DNA of 64,000 nt. Origin: Pegoplata infirma (Eukaryota; Arthropoda; Insecta; Diptera; Anthomyiidae). The position numbers and the translations under genes are program-made. Below the pieces are notes generated by a model. It saw only the letters and a program-made list of their open reading frames with translations, had not been told where the DNA came from and searched no databases. Shown one piece after another: positions 34,253 to 46,275 of the stretch (position 1 is the stretch's first letter; each line of letters starts with the position of its first letter). The stretch spans positions 157,789,307 to 157,853,306 of the forward strand of contig OY992539.1 of assembly GCA_963921195.1 (NCBI GenBank). The letters run 5' to 3'.

Positions 34253-34628
34253 GGCCTGTCACATACTTAATTCCGTTCCGTTTGGAAAAAGTGGTTTACT
34301 CGTAAAACGCAAAGCGAATATTTTTTTTTTCGGAATGAAACCACACTGAGGGAAAAAATCGTAGTCAAATCAAAAATTTTCATTCTCATTTTTAAAATCA
34401 TCAAATTTAAAAAAAAAAAAAAAAATAATGAATTTGAACTTTTTAAAATTTAACATGTTTCGGTCTCAATTTTAAAATTTTGCTTTTATGAATTAAGTAT
34501 TCAAGGACTCATTTTCATTCATGGTATCGTCATGTTGAAAATCGTCATATTGATTATTAACATTTTAAATATGAGTTTCAAACAATTTTAACAATGACGC
34601 TTCGAAAATAGTCAATTATAATTAAAAA

Positions 34629-34735
34629 CAAGTAAGAAAGCTATATTCGGCTGTGCCGAATCTTTAAATACCCTCCACCAATGTAATGATTTAAAAAACA
34701 AAAAAGTTTTTTTTATTTATACCTCAAGAAATAAA
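34629..34735 (-). mobile_element. mini-me-like repeat, terminal fragment
   Basis: ACAAGTAAGAAAGCTATATT, CGGCTGTGCCGAATC and ATACCCTCCACC mark one end of the repeat. The rest is replaced by the tandem array that follows. Confidence 0.5.
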
Positions 34736-34739
34736 AAAG

Positions 34740-36070
34740 TACCAAAAAGTGTACTTTCGGTTCTTTTAATAAAAGGTACTTTTTATAAAAGGAACTTTTT
34801 ATAAAAGGTACTTTTAATGAAAGGTACTTTTTATAAAAGGTACTTTTTATATAAGATACTTTTTATGAGAGGTACTTTTTATAAAAAGTACTTTTTATAA
34901 AAGGTACTTTTTATAAAAGGTACTTTTTATAAAAGGTACTTTTTATAAAAGGTACTTTTTATAAAAGGTACTTTTTATAAAAGGTACTTTTTATAAAGGG
35001 TACTTTTTATAAAAGGTACTTATTATAAAAGGTACATTTATAAATGGTACTTTTTATGAAAAGTAATTTTATAAAAGGTATTTTTTTATGAAAAGTACCT
35101 TTTATAAAAGGTACTTTTTATAAAAGGTACTTTTTATAAGAGGTACTTTTTATAAAAGGTACTTTTTATAAAAGGTACTTTTTATAAAAGGTACTTTTTA
35201 TAAAAGGTACTTTTTATAAAAGGTACTTTTTATAAAAGGTACTTTTTATAAAAGGTACTTTTTATAAAAGGTACTTTTTATAAAAGGTACTTTTTATAAA
35301 AGGTACTTTTTATAAAAGGTACTTTTTATAAAAGGAACTTTTTATAAAAGGTACTTTTTATAAAAGGTACTTTTTATAAAATGTACTTTTTATAAAAGGT
35401 ACTTTTTATAAAAGGTGCTTTTTATAAAAGGTACTTTTTATAAATGGTACTTTTTATAAAAGGTACTTTTTATAAAAGGTACTTTTTATAAAAGGTACTT
35501 TTTATAAAAGGTACTTTTTATAAAAGGTACTTTTTATAAAATGTACTTTTTATAAAAGGTACTTTTTATAAAAGGTACTTTTTATAAAAGGTACTTTTTA
35601 TAAAAGGTACTTTTTATAAAAGGTGGTACTTTTGATAAAAGTTACTTTTGATAAAAGGTACTTTTGATAAAAGCTACTTTTTATAAAAGGTACTTTTTAT
35701 AAAAGGTACTTTTTATAAAAGGTACTTTTTATAAAAGGTACTTTTTATAAAAGGTACTTTTTATAAAAGGTACTTTTTATAAAAGGTACTTTTTATAAAA
35801 GGTACTTTTTATAAAAGGTACTTTTTATAAAAGGTACTTTTTATAAAAGGTACTTTTTATAAAAGGTACTTTTTATAAAAGGTACTTTTTATAAAAGGCA
35901 CTTCTTATAAAAGGTACTTTTTATAAAAGGTACTTTTTATAAAAGGTACTTTTTATAAAAGGTACTTTTTATAAAAGGTACTTTTTATAAAAGGTACTTT
36001 TTATTAAAGGTACTTTTTATAAAAGGTACTTTTTATAAAGGAACCTTTTATAAAAGGTACTTTTTAAAAA
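34740..36070. repeat. 16-bp minisatellite, about 80 copies
   Basis: The unit GGTACTTTTTATAAAA is repeated head to tail, nearly all copies exact, with occasional variants (GGAACT, GGTGCT, GGCACT, TTGATAAAA). Variants cluster at both edges, and the middle is the most uniform, as expected from unequal exchange or slippage. The unit resembles GTACTTTTTATA in the right-hand flanking units (36130-36790), so it probably arose inside that element. Confidence 0.95.
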
Positions 36071-36084
36071 CGGTACAGAATTTT

Positions 36085-36961
36085 CAGAAAGTTGATTCCC
36101 CGTAGAATCAACATTGGCAAAACCCGAGCCTTAGTGAATCTTTTTTCCGGAAGGTGAACCGACATTGCAAATTTCAATTTTCTAGTACCTTTATTTAAGG
36201 AAATATAAAATGTAACAAAAGTACATATTTTTACCCTTTTTACCCTATTAGAAACATCATTGGCAAAACCCAGCCTTAGGGATCTATATTCCGGGAGGTG
36301 AACATACAGTCCCAATTTCAAGTCTATGTGACATTTTTTTAAGGAAATATAAAAGGTACCAAAAGTACAGATTTTTTCCCTTTTTACCCTCTTAGAATCA
36401 ACATTGACAATAATCCAGCCGTACTGGATCTACATATATTCTAGGATGTGAACATACTGTCCAAATTTCAAGTTTCTATGACCATTATTTCAGGAGATAT
36501 AAAAAACACCAAAAGTACATTTTTACCCTTTTGACCACCTTAGAATCAACACTGGCAAAAATCCAGCCTTAATGTATTCCGGGAGGTGAACATACAGTCC
36601 AAATTTCAAGTCTCTATGATCATTATATCAGGAGATTTATAAAGTACCAAAAGTACAGTTTTTTACCCTTTACCATTGGCAAAACTCCAGCCATAGTGGA
36701 TCTATATTGCGGGAGGGTAACATACAGTCCAAATTTTAAGTTTCTATGACCATTATATCGGGAGATATAAAAAGTACCAAAAGTACAGTTTTTTACCCTT
36801 TTTACCCCCTTAGAATCAACATTGGCAAAAATCCAGCCTTAGTGGATCTTTATTCCGGGAGGTCAACCTACAGTCCAAATTTTAAGTCTCTAACTTCAGC
36901 GGTTTGGGCTTGGCGATGATGAATGAGTCAGTCAGTCGCATTACTCTTTTATATATTTAGA
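36085..36961 (-). mobile_element. Helitron-like 5' end with tandem units
   Basis: About six degenerate units of 110-150 bp carry TTAGAATCAACATTGGCAAA, CCAGCCTTAGTGGATC, GGGAGGTGAACATACAGTCC and AAAAAGTACCAAAAGTACAG. The right edge on the minus strand starts TCTAAATATATAAAAGAGTA after an A, the arrangement of a Helitron 5' end (TC, inserted between A and T). No CTAG 3' end was seen to the left; the minisatellite may have replaced it. 36962-37329 holds nothing recognisable. Confidence 0.45.
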
Positions 36962-37329
36962 TTTTCCGGATTTGGGCGATTTTTGCCAAGAAGTTTATTT
37001 CTGTCTTTTACTATTTAACAAAATTTATTTTTTTAAATGAAAATATTTTTTTTTAAGAAATCTGAACAAAATTGAATTTTGGCGATATTTTTCATCCGAT
37101 TTGGCGACAAGGCCAAAAAAAAGTCTGACGAAGCAAAAAATGGACACACACACACACATGCTATATACATAAAAATAAAAATTAATTTTTTTATTATTAC
37201 TTAACGAACTTTTTTTTAATTAAATTTAGATTTTGTTTTACATATTTTAAAGTTTTTTTGTAAAATTTTTTTTCTTTTTCTCCGTTTTTTTTTTCATTTC
37301 CGTATTCTTTGTTATGTATCTACACAAAA

Positions 37330-38538
37330 TAGGAGTTAATTTAGGGTTATGTTGAAAACACCTAAGACTTTTTCCAGTAATTCACTCATAACTTTTAAAA
37401 TACTTAACCGATTTCAAAAAAAATATATCAGTTTCTTCCTGGATAAATTCCGCAACTTTTGGTACAAGCGTTTAAATCGGTTCCGGATTATTGCCAAAAA
37501 CGTGATTTCAACAGACAGACAGACAGACGGACGGACAGACAGACAGACGGACATCGTTAGATCGACTTAAAATCGATCAAGGATCATGAATATATCGTGA
37601 AACTATATTCAATTTGAGCTATCTGCTCGGTTGACGAAAATGAGTTTTTGATGGCAAAATGTTCGCTGGCATAAGTGTCATCTATGGTATTAATTTCAGA
37701 ACAAAAAAATTATTTTAAGACTATTTTATTGCAGAAATAGCATGAGCTATGTGAAACCATGTTATTTTATAAATAAAAATTTGAGCTATCTACAGTATAG
37801 TTTACTAGGGTAAACTTTTAAATTTACATTTTTTTATATTATCACTTTTTATACGGTGTTTCCATCAATAAAAATAATGGCAGTTTTTTTTTTTGTAAAG
37901 TTTCAACTCTTTTCCGCGGTTAAAAACGCGGTTTTTGACCCATATTTCGATGCGGAGCAAAACCGGATAACATTTTTGCATATTTTATTTGCCCATTCGA
38001 TTGTACAGCAAACACAAGTGTTATGACATTTTTCGCAAGCTTTATGAAGGTTCCAAATAATGGCGATAAAGCGCGAAAAAATCGATGATTTAAAAAAAAA
38101 ATTAAAAAGTATTTTTTTAACATCTGTAATGGAAGGGCTTAAAAAACTGATAAATATGGTACCAAATTCACATTTTTATCATAATCCGTTAAAAAGTTAT
38201 AAAGCTTTAAAGTCTATATTTATTGAGCTATCTGCTTAGGTTGATTAATTTCAAATAAAAAAGGTTGAGCTATCTGCTGTAACTCAGCGAATAATACGAA
38301 TTTTTACAAACAAAGCACGTGTAAAATTTAGTAGTTATTATTAATTAATATTGTAAAAGATCGGCCGACAAAAAGTTTAAAAATACGCGAATGTGACGGT
38401 TTTTTTGTTTTTTAGATAGCTCAAATTGAATATAGTTTAACGATATATACTTTATGGGGTCCTAAACCAATATTTCAATGTGTTACATACGGAATGACAA
38501 ACTTATATATAGCCTCTATCACCAGAGTGGAGGGTATA
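37330..38538 (-). mobile_element. mini-me-like repeat, split by another element
   Basis: The first part runs from 37345 (GGTTATGTTGAAAACACC) through a (GACA/GACG)n run at 37510-37550 to AGGATCATGAATATAT at 37595. The second part resumes at 38443 (ATATATACTTTATGGGGTCC) and ends GAGTGGAGGGTATAAT at 38538. The 847 bp between are the element at 37596-38442. Confidence 0.65.
37596..38442. mobile_element. 847-bp inverted-end element inserted in mini-me repeat
   Basis: The left end CGTGAAACTATATTCAATTT and the right end AAATTGAATATAGTTTAACG are inverted copies over about 25 bp. A flanking ATATAT occurs on each side, but the site is itself AT-repetitive. GAGCTATCTGC words recur inside. No coding region. 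Confidence 0.65.
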
Positions 38539-38612
38539 ATTATCGTGGTGTGCCATTAATAAAAAACAATTTTCAATATAAAATTTTAAATTTTAAAAAG
38601 TTAATGAATAAG

Positions 38613-41600
38613 TACACTCAAAAAAAAACGTGGGTATTCAATACTAAAAATTTAGCTACGAGTACTAATGTTTTAGTCCAAAAGGACCTAGTGCGTGTAT
38701 CCATAATATTTTCTTCAGCTTGAGTTTTTTTCACACAGCCATTGAAATAAAAAACGATTAAACAAAAAAAAAAACTGACGTAGTTTTATTATTAATGTTA
38801 TTTTATTTAGTGAGCATATTTAAATAAATAAAGAGCATATATTTAATTACTTTAACACAATTTAAATTAATAAATTTATAATATATATTTTTTACAAACA
38901 CTCCGTGACCGGATATCGCGTTGTTTCGGTTTTAATTCTTTTTTGCACTAAACAAACAGAAAAATCAGTTGGTAGCACTGCAGGTAAATGCGAGAAAACG
39001 TGGTGATCGCACACACTGCAGCAGCAAGCAGCAGACGGCAAGAAATATAATGAACTGTGTTTAATTATAAATAATACATTTAAAAAATACCCAAGCAGAA
39101 ATTGACGACGGTTATAAAAAAAAAGCGTTCTGAAAGCACTGTAACAAAAAAAGAACGTTCTCAAAACGTTATTTTCGAACGCTTTGCGAGCGTTTTCGAA
39201 AAGCGTTCTGAAAGCACTGTAACCAAAAAAAAGCATTATCAAAACGCTTTATTCGAACGCCTTGAGAGCGTTTTCGAAAAGCGTTTTGAAAGCACTTTAT
39301 TAACAAAATACATGTTCGTTTCAAAATTAAATGGTTTTAAAACAGTTTTTGCAAACGTTTTTAATTTTTTTTCGTAGTACATACAAGTATAGTATTTTTT
39401 TAGATTATACTCAATTTTAAACAAATTGTTATAAAAACATTTTGTTAAATCAAATTAAATAATTTTTCCCTACCACCACATTGAAAACGCAAAATTTTGA
39501 AAACATAAAACATTTTTTAATTTGTAAATATATTTTAAGTTTTATTATTATCATTTATGTAAAAGAGTTATAGCAATAGTTTCGTTATAAAATTTACAAA
39601 TAATGCATTTAACTTCTACAATATGCACACTGACTTCAATAACATCTTCACGTAATTTTTAACGTTATAAAGTCCTATTTATTTTGATGGAATTGGATAG
39701 ACAAAATAATCGTTTATTTCATTAAAGATGTTGCCTTTTAAATATATATTATCACATGTGTGTTTAGATCGATTTGTACTAAAAATTTGGTTTACTATCA
39801 TAATATTTCCATTACTAGAAGATTACTAGAAGTAGAATTGCGTTATCAGGATGGGATGCAGTAATTTTGAAACCATGAATATTAATAAATGAAAACACAA
39901 CTTTTGTTCCAGTGGATTCCATTACTTTGCCAAGAGAATACTTTTTGTTTTTAAAGAGAGGATATACCAATGTAGCTTTATTTGGAGAGTTAACGGTATG
40001 AAAAACATGAAATTTTCGTTGAATTTCAGCAATAGGATTGTTCCAAGAGTTAACAATCGCTGGAAAATATCTTTAATTTTTGTATTTAAGCTCCTTATAA
40101 GTGCTTTACTTTTGGGTTTTAAAGCGCTTTCATGACTTTTAACAAGACGTTCTGAAAGCACTTTTTTAAAACGCTTTTAAAACGCTGTAAACCTAGCGTA
40201 GATCGATGTTATCATTCGGATCATCTGAAAGCGCTTTCAAGATGGTAAATGGAACGCTTGTAGAACCGTTTACAACGCTTTCACAGCGCTTTTGCGATTG
40301 TATTTTTCTGACTGGGTAAGTACTTTTTGTATTTGCAGCTAGGGGTATGCTTTTTTAATGTTAAGAAATAAAAAATGCGTCATTTTAGTGAAATTATAAT
40401 TAAATAGAGTACTCTTCATTTTTTCTGTCTGCTGCTTGCTGCTGAATTGTGAAGAAGAATGTAGTGGCTATTACAGACAGTGTTGCCATTACCAATATGA
40501 AAAAAAAACGCAAAAATCGTAGGAAAAGGGTAAAAATTTACGGAAAAACAAAATCAGCTACAAGAAAAAAGAGAAAATTAAAAAAAAATGGAAATGTGCT
40601 TTTTAAGGTTAAAAGGATAAAAAGCGCAAAAAAAACAATAATAAAAATATTTGTTTTTATCATAAATTAAATAAATAAGCTGATACAATCACGAGTAAAA
40701 ATAATATTACATTCATATTACTTAAAAACACAATAAATTTAATACAAACTTTTTTATTACATTCAATCATCACGCCACAGATCTTTTTTAATGAAATGTT
40801 TGGATATTTTATTAGTTTAATTTTTATGCATTTTACTTCATTTTGACAGTAAACAAAATTGTTTCAAAAAACAACAGTCATCAAATATTTTAAAAAATAC
40901 GTAGTTGTAAAAAAATGTAGAAAATATGTACCAAAAAGTTTATAATACATTTTCATTACAAAATATTGTTAGTATTTCCAATCTGTATGAAGTGATATTA
41001 GACACGTAGTTTAGTAAAATAATTTACTCATATCTTTCGTGGGAAATCCCAATATTTAAGTGTTATAATCCAAAAACTAAATTGTCTTGATGAAACAAAA
41101 AACATAATCCAAAAACTAAATTTGCTAAATGAAACAAAAAAAATAAATTGCGAAAAATTTTAATTTTTGTACGATCGGTACAAAACTTAATTAGATTTTG
41201 AATCAAATCACAACCAAAAACAGCGATGCCAATTCAGCGCGTGCTTGATTTAAAGCTATCCGACCACCCAAAAAGCGCATTTTTTTAAATCTAGCGCGTT
41301 CTTAAGAAATTCGCTAAACTGTCGTAATAACAGTCTTAGATTCATATTTTTCATGTAGTTGGTGTAGTACAATCAAAGAAATGAGAAACTTTGTTGAAAA
41401 TTGAAAAAAAGATATTTCACAATTTTTAGACTTATTCTGTGAATAGTCCTGATAATTTTATAATTTTTTTGAACCATAAATTAAAATTATTTTTTTAGCG
41501 CTTTTTGGCGCTTTTAACTTTATTCAAATTTAGCGCTTTTTGAGTTGAGTCACTGTTTTGCGCGTTTTGCCTGTTACACAATTTTCGAAAATAGACCCAA

Positions 41601-42476
41601 ATTTTCTTTATTAAAATCTGTCCAAAATACATATTTTGATTGCATCATTACAAAAATACAACTCCATAACCAAAAAAATAACATGAGCCGACGATTGAGA
41701 AATCCGCCGTCGGCAAGCAAAATGGGCCGAGCCGCCACCGCCAAAAATTCCTAGTCGGCTTAGTTACCTGCTCACGCATACTAGCAAAATATAAATCAAT
41801 TATTTTTTATTTTCATGAATTTTGAGAGAACATTTGGGATTTGTGAACACAAAACACGTTTACCTGCAAATTTTGAAAGGATACCTTGAGTCAAATTTAA
41901 AGGGGATGTTTTTGTATGAGGCCAAGGTTCAAACACGGACTGATTTTTTTCATTTTCATTAGGTCTTAGGCGTAAGTTTCAAATTTCAGCAAAATCTATT
42001 GATAATATAAAAATCACAAATTTAAAAAAAAAATGTCGCGAAAAAATGGAAAAACACCATAAATACCCTATTTTTAAAAAACGCGTATTTAAAAAACGGC
42101 AAGACCAAAAAAGCACCAGCAAATACCCGAAATGTAACATACTGACAACACTGAATTCAATTTTAATGATTTTGCAAAAAAACAGTTGGTAGTTCTGCTT
42201 GTAAACAAGCGCCCCCTTACGGAATAATTACTAACAAAAATAAATTACAAACCTATTAAATTACTGTATATTAGTACTTTTGTGAACTAAAAATAGTAAA
42301 ACAATTAGTACAACCGGCTACCAAAAAAAATACTCATAAACAGTAAGAAATACTAATTTTAGCACTTTGAAGATACTAAAAAAACTACTGTAATACTGGT
42401 AATTTGTAACTTATTAGTAGATATGGGTTACCAACGCACTTACTATTTTTTTTACTGTAGAATTATTTTGAGTGTA
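38613..42476. mobile_element. 3.9-kb element with TACACTCAAAA ends
   Basis: The left end TACACTCAAAAAAAAACGTG and the right end TTATTTTGAGTGTA are inverted. Subterminal blocks (GTGGGTATTCAATACTAAAA; GCACTTTGAAGATACTAAA; TTTACTGTAGAATTATTTTG) are shared with the 232-bp element at 63259-63490, which looks like its deletion derivative. It contains the first 1227-bp element, and near 39015 and 40428 an inverted GTCTGCTGCTTGCTGCTG motif. Basic low-complexity frames inside (such as 40449-40670, Lys/Arg-rich) are not recognised. Confidence 0.5.
39090..40316 (+). mobile_element. 1227-bp element, copy 1
   Basis: Ends CCCAAGCAGAAATT and TTTTTCTGACTGGG, flanked by TA on both sides (39088-39089, 40317-40318). 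The left part has repeated AAAGCGTTCTGAAAGCACTG and CGAACGC..GAGCGTTTTCG words; the right part has GAAAGCGCTTTC-like palindromes. It contains small frames of low-complexity composition only. Every stretch I compared matches copy 2 at 47439-48665 exactly, over the same 1227 bp and in the same orientation. Confidence 0.85.
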
Positions 42477-43359
42477 ATTTATTTAAAAGAATAAAAAAAT
42501 TGAATAAAAAGTGAAGTGTCAAGAACAAATTCAAAACAGTGAAGAGAAAAAAGAAAAAGATTTTGAAGAAGTCGAAAGTTATATGGAGTCCAGGAGGGGA
42601 TCATCAACTTGAAATGACCACCAGGAATATATTCTTTACATTATTTTCTTTCTTTTTTAATACCGTCGCTGCTCTTACGAAAACACCTGTGTGTATTTAA
42701 CATTTTTTTAAAGAAACTTAAAGAAATGCTAAATTGTGAACTTTTGGGTTATTTTTGGCCTATTTCCAAGGGTTAGATTAGATTAGATTAGAAAAGGCCC
42801 TATGCACTGCGACCAATATGATCTTTTGTGCAGTTTCCAAGGGTTAAATTTATAACTTAATGGAAATAGGCTATTGCAATATTATTAAAATATTTGTAAA
42901 ATTTATATTACACTAAAGCACCACGAAAAGATAAAATTAAGCAAATTTGTGGGCATCTTGAAAAATGCTTTAAAGGGTGGTGTTTTCTTTAAAGCAGCGA
43001 CGATATGCAAATTATATAACACAAATGTATTTTGAAGAAAAATAAATTTAGTTGTTCTATTTCAAAAGAAAATTTTAAGAGATAAGTATAAAAAAATATA
43101 TATATTTATAATGGTCAATTTTGAATTAAACATGACTATCACTTTAATTTGATTATGAACACCTTTGGTTAAAACATGAAACATATTCAAATCACAGTTC
43201 TTTCATTTCATTTTTAAAATGTTGTTTGTTTCTCAAGTCATATTAAAAGTGTCCATGATAATTTTTAAATTGAGAAAAAACAAAGTTTGTTGACTTTTGT
43301 CACTGTTTTATTTTCAATATGAGGCTGTTTTTGCTTGATTTGAGAATTCTTTTTTCTTA
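42477..43359. other. Intron DNA without recognised features
   Basis: AT-rich. A (GATTA)n run at 42774-42791 and a TGCACTGCGACCAATATGAT stretch were noted. Parts of 43100-43345 loosely mirror 34560-34620, which supports the larger inverted element. Confidence 0.35.
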
Positions 43360-43490
43360 GTGCACTTTTATGCAATTTAATTCCACTTTTTTTTTTAAAA
43401 GTGATTTCATTCCGAAAATTATAATATTCGTTTTGTGTTTTACGAGCAAACCGCTTTTTTCAAATCCGAACGGAATTTAGTCTGTGTCAT

Positions 43491-43592
43491 GACCCTATAT
43501 ATACTTTATGTGGTCCCAGACCGATATTTCGTGAGTTACAAATAGAATGACAAACTTATATATACCCTCTATCACTAAAAGTGGAGGGTATA
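43491..43592 (-). mobile_element. mini-me-like repeat, terminal fragment
   Basis: TATATATACTTTATGTGGTC, CAGACCGATATTTCGTGAG and AGTGGAGGGTATAAAA. Only the TACCCTCC-side end is present, abutting the inverted end of the putative 9.2-kb element. Confidence 0.6.
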
Positions 43593-43736
43593 AAAATATA
43601 AATTTTGATAAAAAAATTTTTTGTTCAAAAAGGAAAACTCCCGGTGAAAAATGTGCATATATGATCATATATGCTTCATATATGATAGTCCATATATGAC
43701 CATATACGTAATTTGAGGGCATATGTGAGGCATTCC

Positions 43737-44816
43737 ACACCAAATGTCCCGCTACAGAAAAACATGTGTCCCGTAAATTTCTGAATAGGTTGTTTAGATA
43801 GCCCTATATGTAACTAAGAAAATTGCGTTTTTGGTTTTTCAAATTTTCGAAAACTGGGCTTAGGAGGCGTGGTCAAATATTGGAAAAATGGTAAAATTTG
43901 TGGCGAGTTGCCTTGATTAAATATTTATCACATTAAAACGGAATGCACCACTATGTCAAAAATTTACGTTCTTATATAGTTTTGTATGGGCTATCGATTA
44001 AAATTTTTTTTTTGGAAAATTTTCAGCACCCGTTCTGAAATTTTCCATTTTTTAAAAAAGTCAATTTATCAAAAATCCGGCCACTTTTTTTTTTCTTTTT
44101 TATTTACTTTTTTAAAAGTTTAGATGTTTGTCCATCCACACAAAAAAAATCAGAAACACGTTCATCTTTTTTTTCGAGAAAATCGCATTTGAACTTTAAA
44201 TTTCATAACAATTTTGTTATTTGCTTGTATTTCTTTGTTTTAAAGTTGCGAATAAGTAATATTAATTGCATAAATATTCGTCATACGCTCTGTTGACACA
44301 AGAAAATACAAGCAAATTACTAAATTGTTATGAAATTTAAAGTTCAGATGCGATTTTCTCGAAAAAAAAGATGAACGTGTTTCTGATTTTTTTTGTGTGG
44401 ATGGACAAACATCTAAACTTTTAAAAAAATAAATAAAATAGAAAAAAAAAGTGGCCGGATTTTTGATAAATTGACTTTTTTAAAAAATGGAAAATTTCAG
44501 AACGGGTTCTGAAAATTTTCCAAAAAAAAAAAATTTAATCGATAGCCCATACAAAACTATATAAGAACGTAAATTTTTGACATTGTGGTGCATTCCGTTT
44601 TAATGTGATAAATATTTAATCAAGGCAACTCGCCACAAATTTGACCATTTTTCCAATATTGACCACGCCTCCTAAGCCCAGTTTTTGAAAAATTGAAAAA
44701 CCAAAAACGCAATTTTCTAAGTTCCATATAGGGCTATCCATATCACCTATTCAGAAGTTTACGGTACACATTTTTTTTTCGCTGGACATTTGGTGTGGAA
44801 TGCCTCATGTTCATAT
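43737..44816. mobile_element. 1.08-kb near-perfect hairpin element
   Basis: Starts GAGGCATTCCACACCAAATG and ends with its inverse, with ATGT on both sides (43733-43736, 44817-44820). The arms of about 500 bp match almost throughout (GCTTAGGAGGCGTGG/CCACGCCTCCTAAGC, GGCTATCGATTAAA/TTTAATCGATAGCC, CATCCACACAAAAAAAATCA/TTTTTTTTGTGTGGATG) around a loop of about 70-100 nt near 44260. Non-coding. RNA read across it would form a very long duplex. Confidence 0.85.
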
Positions 44817-44827
44817 ATGACATATAT

Positions 44828-45480
44828 GGACATTAGGGCTATACTTTTTTTACATTTTTTGCAAATATCAAAATTGGCATAGCACAGTCATATAGGCCAC
44901 GAAAAACTATGAAGAAAAATGTTTTCACTTTTTCGCGGATGTTAAAAAAGTACACGCACCAAACGCGATGAAGTTTTAAATTACTATTTTTGAATTTTTT
45001 TTTTTAAATCGCAAAATGCAACTATTTTAACTATGATTCCGCTTTAATCGAGTCCGAAACTAAAACTAAGGTAGGCGGGGAAGGCACCCGTTGGGTACTA
45101 CCCCCCCCCCCCCTAACAAAATTAAAATTACTACATATTTAGAAAATTTCACTTTCTTTTTTATTACATTTTTATGTAATTAGAGGTCTAGGATATTTAT
45201 CCATTATGTGAATCAGCACGAACTTTAAATCTAAAGTTTATTTCTTTCAATAAATAGACATTAGTGTTTTTTTAATTTTTTTCATTTGTTACTTGTTGTT
45301 AAATAAAAAATACATAAATATTGTATTAATAAAACAAAAATCTTGAGGACTTTTAGAAAATGCATTTGGTGCGTGTGGTTTTTTTTGCAAAATGGTCGCA
45401 GAATGCGATTTTGTTTAATAAAACAACATTGTTTATCACGTGGTGCTATGCCAAAAATTTGGTTATATCCCTAATGGACA
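44828..45480. mobile_element. Smaller inverted-repeat element with poly-C tract
   Basis: GGACATTAGGGCTATA on the left and TATATCCCTAATGGAC on the right are inverted. TTGGCATAGCAC/GTGCTATGCCAA and ACACGCACCAAA/TTTGGTGCGTGT are matched further in. A run of 13 C lies at about 45102-45114. Arms are diverged. Confidence 0.5.
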
Positions 45481-45687
45481 TATATAATTTATATGAAAAC
45501 ATATATGTATCCACGTATGTTATTTTTCAAATATATCGAATAAGAAAAATATTGAAGTTCGAAAATACCAATTGTGATTTGTATATCACTCCAATTATTT
45601 TTAAAAAATATCAATTAAAATTCAAAAAAGATCACAAAATCCATCGAAATTTTAAAAAATACACGTAACTTTAAATTAATTGACTAT

Positions 45688-45814
45688 GGGCTGGTAACTT
45701 ATCAAAAGCTAATCAATGATTAATACTAATCATTGATCATTTTCATATAAATTTGACGTTTGCAAACACTGATTAGCCTTAATCATTGATTATATTGTGA
45801 TTAGTTACCAGCCC
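45688..45814. mobile_element. 127-bp MITE with GGGCTGGTAACT ends
   Basis: GGGCTGGTAACT and AGTTACCAGCCC are perfect inverted ends with TAT on both sides (45685-45687, 45815-45817). The interior has ATCAATGATTAATACTAATC in both orientations, making most of it self-complementary. Confidence 0.8.
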
Positions 45815-45889
45815 TATGACTTAAACTTGAAAAAATAAATAAAATAACTTAAAGCTGAACAAAAAATAAAAAGAATTCCAAAAAATCAA

Positions 45890-46275
45890 TTGAACTCCCA
45901 ATTTTTTTTTTTGTAGTTTTAAGATCCTTTTTTGAATTTAATTTGATATTTATCAATTTTATTTGATTTTGTTTAAGTCTAATTGAATTTTCGAAATTTT
46001 AGTGATTTTTTTAAAATTTCAATTAAACTTTTTTGAATTCGAATTTATTCTTTTTATTTCAATGGATTTATTTAGAATTTTAAGTGATTTTATTTTGTAT
46101 TCCACTTTATTTTTTTGAATTCCGATTGAGTTTTTTGAATTTCAATGGATTTTTGGGAATTTCAAGTGATCTTTTTTGAATTTCAGTTGATATTTTTGAA
46201 TTTCAATTAAATTTTTTTGAATTCTAATTGATTTTATCAGGATTCAATGAATTTTTTGAAATTGTAATTTCATAA
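45890..46275. repeat. Degenerate tandem repeat, GAATTTCAATTGATTTTTTT type
   Basis: A unit of about 20-30 bp recurs some 12 times with many substitutions. Low complexity and non-coding. 46276-47430 beyond it is AT-rich with no recognised gene; an open frame at 46410-46607 is short and unrecognised. Confidence 0.55.

Larger units (their letters stand above)
34253..43490. mobile_element. Possible 9.2-kb inverted-end element, heavily nested
   Basis: The left end GGCCTGTCACATACTTAATT matches the inverse of the right end near 43490 (TTAGTCTGTGTCATGACCC). The match continues inward (TCCGTTCCGTTTGG, GTGGTTTACTCGTAAAACGC against GTTTTACGAGCAAACCGC). To the right it abuts the tail of a mini-me-like repeat, and to the left a similar ACTGATCAATAATATA, which suggests insertion into one copy. 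The interior is mostly later insertions. Two independent insertions in opposite orientation remain possible. Confidence 0.4.

Noticed and set aside
34740..36070. Regular short repeats resembling a CRISPR array
   Set aside because: Units are contiguous with no unique spacers, in a eukaryotic intron; it is a minisatellite.
39102..39377. A coding gene in the duplicated 1227-bp element (91 codons, also at 47451)
   Set aside because: The frame arises from repeated AAGCGTTCTGAAAGCAC-type words; its identity in both copies only reflects copy identity.
40449..40670. Lys/Arg-rich small protein
   Set aside because: AAA/AGA-rich low-complexity DNA gives such frames by chance; no homologue recognised.
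45360..45668. 102-codon frame as a gene
   Set aside because: Part of it lies in an inverted-repeat arm; composition is that of AT-rich noise, with no recognisable motif.
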